Assembly (NCBI GenBank): GCA_032622095.1
Contig: CP136065.1
Span: 37,110,732 to 37,174,731 of the forward strand
Direction of reading: 5' to 3'
DNA length: 64,000 nt
Source of the DNA: Siphonodentalium dalli
Taxonomy: Eukaryota > Mollusca > Scaphopoda > Gadilida > Siphonodentaliidae
Shown: piece by piece, positions 58,505 through 64,000 of the stretch
How the letters are laid out: the number at the start of each line of letters is the position of its first letter
Numbering within the stretch: position 1 is the stretch's first letter
The notes under the pieces: generated by a model
Database searches by the model: none
What the model saw: the letters and a program-made list of their open reading frames with translations, nothing else
Told to the model about the DNA's origin: nothing
Program-made: the position numbers and the translations under genes

Positions 58505-58754
58505 AAGCCTTGAAATAGTGTCTGTCATTTGCAGAATGAGGTTCCCAGAGGGTGAATTTAGTGATGCTATCCCGCATAGCCGGCTAGCATCACCAAATTC
58601 ACCCTCTGTGAACCTCATTCTGCTGAGGTGTAAGCAGAATGAGGTACCCAGAGGGTGAATTTGGTGATGCTAGCCCGATATGCGGGATAGCATCACTAAA
58701 TTCACCCTCTGGGGACCTCATTCTGCTAATGACAGGCACACTATTTCAAGGCTT
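58505..58754. mobile_element. Nested double-hairpin element, family B
   Basis: The outer arms AAGCCTTGAAATAGTGT and CTGTCATT (left, from 58505) are repeated inverted at the right end (to 58754). Between them lie two 93-nt hairpins, 58531-58623 and 58634-58726, separated by 10 nt. Each starts GCAGAATGAGG and ends CCTCATTCTGC, with inner arms GAGGGTGAATTTAGTGATGC. The second is the reverse complement of the first in its asymmetric bases. The sequence is unrelated to family A, but the plan is the same. No coding sequence; open frames crossing it are artefacts of the palindrome. Confidence 0.92.
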
Positions 58755-59261
58755 GGTTATATGCTGTACATGTAATTTCCGATAGCGAATAAAACATAGA
58801 TCTCAAAGGTATGTGATTCACAGCTGCCCGATTATAGGCGGATGTTTATTTGTCATGTTTGTCTTAGAACCGCAGATAGTGATATATAACTTAATGACAA
58901 TGTGCTGATATTGTATTAGTACTATTTCACGACAGTTTGTGTCCATTTGAATTATATCATTCTTATCATATTCAAATTATACTGAGTTGATCATTTGTTC
59001 CGCCCTCACATAAATCTCAATTTATAACAGCTGGCAATTTGAAAGACCTGATGCCACTGAATTACATGCAGAGTAAACTAAACATTGCACGACCGCTGTA
59101 TGTACTGTCTAAATTCGAAGGGAGATAATTCATGGTGTCAAAAATAGCTCTTTTTTTTCAGCAGAATAAAAAACTTGAGTTGAAACCTTATGACACTCAC
59201 CGACACTTAAATATGACATTGTTGTGTAGCACACTCACTAGTTTACTAGGCAGCATATTCT
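58755..59261. other. Unannotated DNA
   Basis: No feature supported. Confidence 0.4.
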
Positions 59262-59440
59262 CATTAAAATAGGCTCTTATTGAACCTCAAAATTTACATA
59301 GGTTCATATTGGACTTATTTGATTCTTAAATAAGTCCACATGAAGCTTGTATCCGTTATTCCGCTGAATGAAGCAGGCCGAAGTGAAAACACAGTATCTG
59401 GTGAGCCCATGTGCTTATTTCTTCGAGAACAGGCTGTATT
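59262..59440 (+). mobile_element. Family-Y MITE, short copy
   Basis: CATAGGTTCATATTGGACTT, ATTTGATTCTTAAATAAGTCC, GTATCCGTTATTCCGCTGAA and GGCCGAAGTGAAAACACA match one end of the copy at 60618. CGAGAACAGGCTGTATTAG matches the junction near 31500. It is an internally deleted form of the longer copies. Confidence 0.8.
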
Positions 59441-59474
59441 AGTTTAACATATTTCGGTAGCGAAGGTGGAATCT

Positions 59475-59620
59475 TGTGCCGAACAGGAGTCTCAATCTCA
59501 ATCTAATCAAGGAATGTAGTGGAAATTACGTGGGTAATGACTTAAATTCGCCTATTAATCGTGTGTGTCCTGTTAAGCCCCGGTTCCATATTCCCGATAA
59601 GCATGTGCACAATTATTCGA
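59475..59620 (+). repeat. Diverged direct repeat, second copy
   Basis: Partner of 58272-58430. Its frame (LNLIKECSGNYVGNDLNSPI, then RVCPVKPRFHIPD) is open for 68 codons to 59682, but no family is recognised. Confidence 0.55.
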
Positions 59621-59682
59621 CGGATAGTTCATTGCTGTTTATCTTAAAGTATATGAGCAATCACTTAATGATCCTAATTTGA

Positions 59683-60236
59683 TATCTATATTTGATAAAT
59701 AAATATCATATCAACATGCAGAATAGCTGATAATACATATATATAACCAGAGGTAACACCGTAAGGTCCGAAGACTTATGTCCACCGTAGTCCCAATACC
59801 TCTAATAAAAGCATATATACAATTTGACAAACAAAACAAGTGTATGAATGATGTATACAACTATGCATAGAATCACATGGCACATATATAAGTTATATCA
59901 TTTCCAATAATATTCATACCAAATACTTCTGAGTTCTCCGAATGGTTGATATGTGTGATGCATGTCCATCTGTTCGAAACGAGCCGCGAATCTAACGTCA
60001 TCAATGAAACCTGTGTTTTCAATCTTACCGACTTTAATCTAAGTTGTTTATTTGCATTATGGGATATAATAGTAATAACAGGATAAGATTTCGTTAGTGA
60101 CCCTCCATAAGATATCAACTGACTTCGTCTCTGGCCTCTAATGAGATATTGGGTTGCTAATAGCTCAAGTCCAAAGCATAAAATATGATTATATATACAA
60201 TGTAGGACTCCTCAGTGAAGTTGCCGCCTCCTGTAC
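59683..60236. other. Unannotated DNA
   Basis: No gene or repeat supported. The minus frame 59873-60118 has no known motif. Confidence 0.4.
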
Positions 60237-60512
60237 AGGTATTCACATACGTGGCCCTTTTGTGGTATTTGTCCTATATTTGCTTCCGATCATAAATGCG
60301 ACTACATGCGAATCGGATGTCGATATTGGATCAGGGAGTATTTGCATGGCGCTGTTGTCACACACTTGCTATCAACATATCGAAACAAAAAGTAATATTG
60401 GCACACCCAAGGCAATGAATCTTAGTAGAAGAGCCTCCACGTTAAACTTAATGGAAAAGCAGTTACGCGAGTTTGCACAACACGGCAAAACATGCGTGAA
60501 GAATACGTAATC
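60237..60512 (+). other. Possible exon encoding a secreted-type peptide, unrecognised
   Basis: A pyrimidine-rich CCGCCTCCTGTACAG ends at about 60238, as a splice acceptor would. The open frame that follows encodes RGPFVVFVLYLLPIINAT, which looks like a signal peptide. It is followed by TCESDVDIGSGSICMALLSH, TCYQH, a SRRAS site and MEKQLREFAQHGKTCVKNT, with stop at 60510. There is no ATG at the N-terminus, so an upstream exon would be needed. Four Cys and a dibasic RR would suit a processed peptide. I do not recognise the family, and chance is a real alternative. Confidence 0.25.
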
Positions 60513-60617
60513 GCCAGTCCCTGATGTTGATGAACGTCGAAAATGCTTGCAAATTATTCACGAATCAATAGCGGATATGATTGGATATTATACTAATAAC
60601 GCAACACATCCTCGTGT

Positions 60618-61102
60618 AGATAGGTTCACATTGGACCTAAATATTCATACATGTTCATATTGGGACTGTTTGATTCTAATACGCCCATAGTGAGCTTATA
60701 CCCGTTAGTCCGTTGAATCGCGCGGGCCGATATGGAAGCACACTATAAAGCGCGAATTTGGTCAGTCCTGTCGATGAAACAGCATGTTCTCCAGAATATC
60801 CGCACATTATCTGCTTATAACAGAACTTCTTTTATGTAGAAAATTTGCGGAGAATCGTCTAATTTGAGTCGTTAATGCGCTGAAAATGAGAGCGTTTATT
60901 GTCGACTCATAATGAGGCGATTCTAAGCAGCTTATGTGCGGACAATGACAAAAATAATCCAACTCACGACTTTTCAGGGGTACGCTCTTTAACATGTGTT
61001 TTCACTGTGGCCCCCACCATAAAACGAAATAACGGACATGACTCCATCGTATGCTTAGTTCAGAATAAAATAATCTTACAATGTACATGTTTCACATTTC
61101 TG
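60618..61102 (+). mobile_element. Family-Y MITE, longest copy
   Basis: The left part begins TAGGTTCACATTGGACCTAA and includes GCGCGGGCC. The right part ends TGTGTTTTCACTGTGGCCCC, AACGAAATAACGGACATGAC and TGTACATGTTTCACAT. The two halves carry inverted versions of the GGCC.CAGTGAAAACAC block. The centre contains TCCGCACATTATCTGCTTAT and TGTCGACTCATAATGAGGCG. It directly abuts the 5' end of the LINE at 61103. Confidence 0.8.
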
Positions 61103-64000
61103 AAGTAAATGATAGACTTAAATGTTTATACATCGATGCCGCATCTTCCACTCTTGGCACACGAACTGCATCAAGCAAAAAATCTTAAACTAAAGCTCGA
61201 AATAATTTACCATGGTTCTCAAAAGATTGTAACAATTCAAGGCGACAGTATCGAAAAACGCGGAAACAGTTTAGAACTAACCCAACAGCCAATAATAACC
61301 ATAGAATGATTGAAGCCAGAAACAATTACAAACGAATATTGCGTCTAAATAAACGTAATTTTGATACTAGTATGACAAATAAGATAAAACAGTCAAAATC
61401 TGAAAATGTCCGCGACTACTGGAAACTGATCAATTCCGTAAATGGCAAAAATACATCAGAAAAAATGCCACCATTAACAGAGTTCTATGATTATTTTAAA
61501 CATAAGAATGAGGCTGTCCCAGTCGTGAATGTAGTACAAAATCAGAACTCACAATCACTAGATATATCCCTAGACCAATCACCACTCAACAGTGACTTCA
61601 CGTTACAAGAAATAGAAAATGTGGTTAAAAGCCTAAAAAGCGGTAAGGCACCAGCTGTGGATGGTATCAGAAACGAGTATATCAAGACAACGTTCGATCA
61701 ATTGGCCCCAGTTTATTTTCGACTCTTTAACTTGATACTCAGGACCGGGGCGATTCCAGAAGAATGGGGTACCGGTATTATTCACCCAATTTTCAAATCA
61801 AAGGACCCAAATCAACCCGATAATTACAGACCCATAACGCTAGTTAGTTGTATTTCAAAGCTATTCTCGGCTATCTTGAGCAAACGAATCTACTCATTCC
61901 TCCAAATAAATGACCTTTTATCGGAAAATCAAGCCGGCTTTCGAGAAAACTACTCCACTACTGATCACATTTTTACACTTCACTGCTTAAAGGCACGTGA
62001 GGCCTTAGTTGTCGAAAATATTCATATTTGTTCCAATAACCGTAAACAGGAAAACATTAAAACGCATACAGTTTCGTCCATATATACCATGCATGACCAT
62101 CGCGTAAACAGCATGTTATCATAAAGACCTATATTTTACCTAAGCAAGAGCCTGATTGTGTTACAGAAGACAGCACAATGCTACTGGCTAATCACACACA
62201 AATGGCATAAACGCTCTTTATTAGTTCCATATAAGGAATTCACCAACAAAGAACGCTCTTTATGTTTACCATCATAATATAAACAAACACCAGAAAAGTA
62301 ACTTTTTATGCTTTTGTTTACATAACAATGGTCAAACATATGACAATAACATACTGTTTATGCGATATTTCTTATTTGTATACGGACAAATTCTGTCTAT
62401 ATTTTAATGTTCTTTCTGTTTGTGGCGGTTTTTGACGGGTGGAAATATTTTCACAGGATACCCACCGCCAAGGCCAACCGTACCTTTAATAGATATGGTT
62501 AAGAAGAAATCAAAACAAAGCCTATACTGCGCATTTATAGACCTTTCGAAGGCGTTCGATAGTGTTTGGAGGATAGGTCTTTGGACAAAGCTTTTTGATA
62601 TCGGAATAAACGGCCGTATCCTCAGAGTGATCATGAATATGTACAATGGAATAAAGTCATGTGTCTCCGTTGGAAACCAGTTTTCACCCCCCTTCCCACC
62701 CCTTCCCATGTGATACTGGAGTAAGACAAGGAGATAACCTCTCTCCTATCCTGTTCTCGATCTACCTCAATGATCTTGAAATATTTCTGTCCCGTACGAA
62801 ACAGAAAGGAATTTCCCTATCCCGCCTAAATGAAACTACTTTTTTTAATTTGAAATTATTTTGCCTGTTATATGCAGATGATACTGTTCTTTTTGCAGAA
62901 AGTCCAACTGAAATGCAAAATATATTAGATGCATATTCATCTTATTGCCATGAATGGAAACTGACTGTTAACAACAGCAAGAGTAATGTAGTCATCTTTG
63001 GGAAAGATAAAAAATTTAAACCGCTTTTTCGATTAGATGGACAACAGATAATTGTGGCGGACGAATATAAGTATTTGGGCGTAACATTTACGAATAATGG
63101 TTTGTTCAACATAGAAAAGAAGCGACGATGTGAAATAGCAAAAAAGGCTATGTTCTCAATCATATGTAAGGCTAGGAAACTAAAACTGCCACTAACATGC
63201 ATCATTGATCTTTATGAGAAAACTATTATACCTATATTGACTTATGGTTGTGAGATTTGGGGTGTAAGCAATAATATAATTATTCAGCGCACAGAGCTCT
63301 GGTTCCTTAAATTCGTTTTTAAGTTAAAAAAATCAACTCCCACATCAATGATATATGGTGAACTAGGTTTGCTCCCAATAACTGAAAAAATTAAACACAG
63401 AGTGTTGAACTACTGGTCACGAATAATAAATGGCAATAAGTCGAAATTATCATATGTACTATATGCTACTATTCATAATATGCTCGATAGGCATAAATCA
63501 GGTTTTACTTGGATCCGGTATGTAAGAAACTTATTAAATGGACTAGGTATGTCAGACGTATGGCTATCCCACAACACAATTAGCGAGAAATGGTTCAACA
63601 ATGAAACACGACTTAAAATTCGAGATCAATATTTACATAATTGGCGGTCCTCGTTGCAATCATCTGATAAATATAATTTTTATAAAACTATTAAAGATGA
63701 GTTCCTGACAGAAGAATACCTATCGATATTATCAACTAAAGAAGCACTGACACTTATGAAGTTCAGAACGCGAAACCATCACCTACCCATAGAAACTACG
63801 AGCTGGGCAAATATGTCTAACAACAAATCCTGCACCTTTTGTAGCAACGGAATCGGTGACGAGTATCATGTGATGTTGATCTGCGAGAAATTCGATGAAA
63901 ATCGTGCTAAACTAATCCCCAAATACTACTATAAATACCCAAACAATTTAAAATTACGCCAATTGATGGAAACTACTAAAATACAGGTAATGCGCAATGT
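61103..64000 (+). mobile_element. Second LINE (non-LTR), 5'-truncated and running off the window
   Basis: This plus-strand element keeps a reverse transcriptase and C-terminal region. Before the RT the frame reads LPWFSKDCNNSRRQYRKTRK and ARNNYKRILRLNKRNF, typical of the linker of CR1/Jockey-type elements. No endonuclease is found upstream, where family Y begins. The lineage differs from the LINE at 905-4452: this one has YGCEIWG, FRTRNHHLPIET and a CTFCSNGIGDEYH...C knuckle. The RT frame is split by a MITE at 61991-62485. One stop upstream (near 61181) and one frameshift in a C-rich stretch (near 62690) are the other visible defects. Confidence 0.92.
61103..64000 (+). pseudogene. LINE reverse transcriptase ORF, interrupted by a MITE
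   Basis: The first part (61306-61986) carries SLKSGKAPAVDGIRNEYIKT, EWGTGIIHPIFKSKDPNQPD, NYRPITLVSCISKLFSAILS and LSENQAGFRENYSTTDHIFT. After the MITE the same frame resumes at 62490 with IDMVKKKSKQSLYCAFIDLS, KAFDSVWR. A C-run frameshift follows, and then CDTGVRQGDNLSPILF, YADDTVLFAE (catalytic box near 62873), YKYLGVTF, LTYGCEIWG, FRTRNHHLPIETTSW and CTFCSNGIGDEYHVMLIC. From 62704 the frame stays open to the window end (over 430 codons). Confidence 0.9.
61991..62485 (+). mobile_element. 495-bp TTAA-flanked MITE inside the LINE RT
   Basis: AGGCACG at the left and CGTACCT at the right are inverted, within TTAA at 61987-61990 and 62486-62489. Removing the element plus one TTAA leaves ...CACTGCTTAATAGATATG..., which keeps the LINE frame (HCLIDM). 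It is nearly identical to the copy at 32652-33147 in the opposite orientation. The transposase is not encoded; the TTAA target points to a piggyBac-type enzyme. Confidence 0.95.

Noticed and set aside
58307-58618. 103-codon minus-strand frame ending in a hydrophilic tail
   Set aside because: Half of it runs through the family-B double hairpin, and the rest is the antisense of a diverged direct repeat. No motif supports a gene.

Overview
This window looks like a gene-poor, repeat-dense stretch of an AT-rich animal nuclear genome. I see no bacterial operon, CRISPR array, rRNA or tRNA, and no host gene I can name. The repeats point to a marine invertebrate, most likely a lophotrochozoan such as a mollusc. 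They include CR1/L2-like LINEs with a folded AGCGCT...GCGCT 3' tail, several families of foldback elements and MITEs, and a pogo-like transposase fossil. The taxon is an inference, because no single-copy host gene was recognised.

Layout, 1-27 kb. A nearly intact CR1/L2-type LINE (minus strand, 905-4452) has one in-frame nonsense codon. It is followed by two tandem duplications, a short open frame behind a TATA-like motif (5.75-6.04 kb), and a 43-bp minisatellite (7.08-7.47 kb). A broken LINE fragment (11.8-12.6 kb) and a pogo/CENP-B-like DDE transposase remnant (13.3-13.85 kb) come next. Then follow a nested-hairpin element (15.07-15.47 kb), several inverted-repeat elements, a 31-bp minisatellite (20.1-20.6 kb), two more LINE fragments (21.1-22.0 and 23.8-24.25 kb) and a ~165-bp satellite (24.5-25.6 kb).

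Layout, 26-44 kb. Two inverted-repeat elements sit side by side (26.84-27.96 and 27.97-30.51 kb). The second is a 2.5-kb imperfect palindrome built on a ~130-bp repeat that changes orientation in the middle. A TTAA-flanked MITE (32.65-33.15 kb), a tandem-repeat element with Helentron-like edges (35.6-36.8 kb), an inverted-repeat element (36.85-37.73 kb), two more nested-hairpin copies (37.9 and 39.5 kb) and a TA-flanked MITE with a perfect 54-bp hairpin (41.84-42.05 kb) follow.

Layout, 44-64 kb. A 6-kb element is bounded by inverted repeats of more than 1 kb (44.04-50.04 kb). After it come LINE remnants (51.05-52.8 kb), a 40-bp minisatellite, a second TTAA MITE (53.72-54.24 kb) with an unoccupied paralogous site 1 kb away, a 30-bp minisatellite between diverged copies of a third sequence (55.4-57.6 kb), an unrelated element that repeats the nested-hairpin plan (58.5-58.75 kb), and a second LINE (61.1 kb to the window end). 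The RT frame of that LINE is split by a third TTAA MITE; taking out the MITE and one TTAA restores the frame.

How it fits together. The sequence records layered insertions: MITE into LINE, LINE into minisatellite, and foldback elements beside one another. The strongest observations are the shared double-hairpin architecture of two unrelated foldback families, the precise TTAA insertions with near-identical copies 29 kb apart, the 6-kb long-inverted-repeat element, and a deletion series of a TA-flanked MITE running down to 32 bp.
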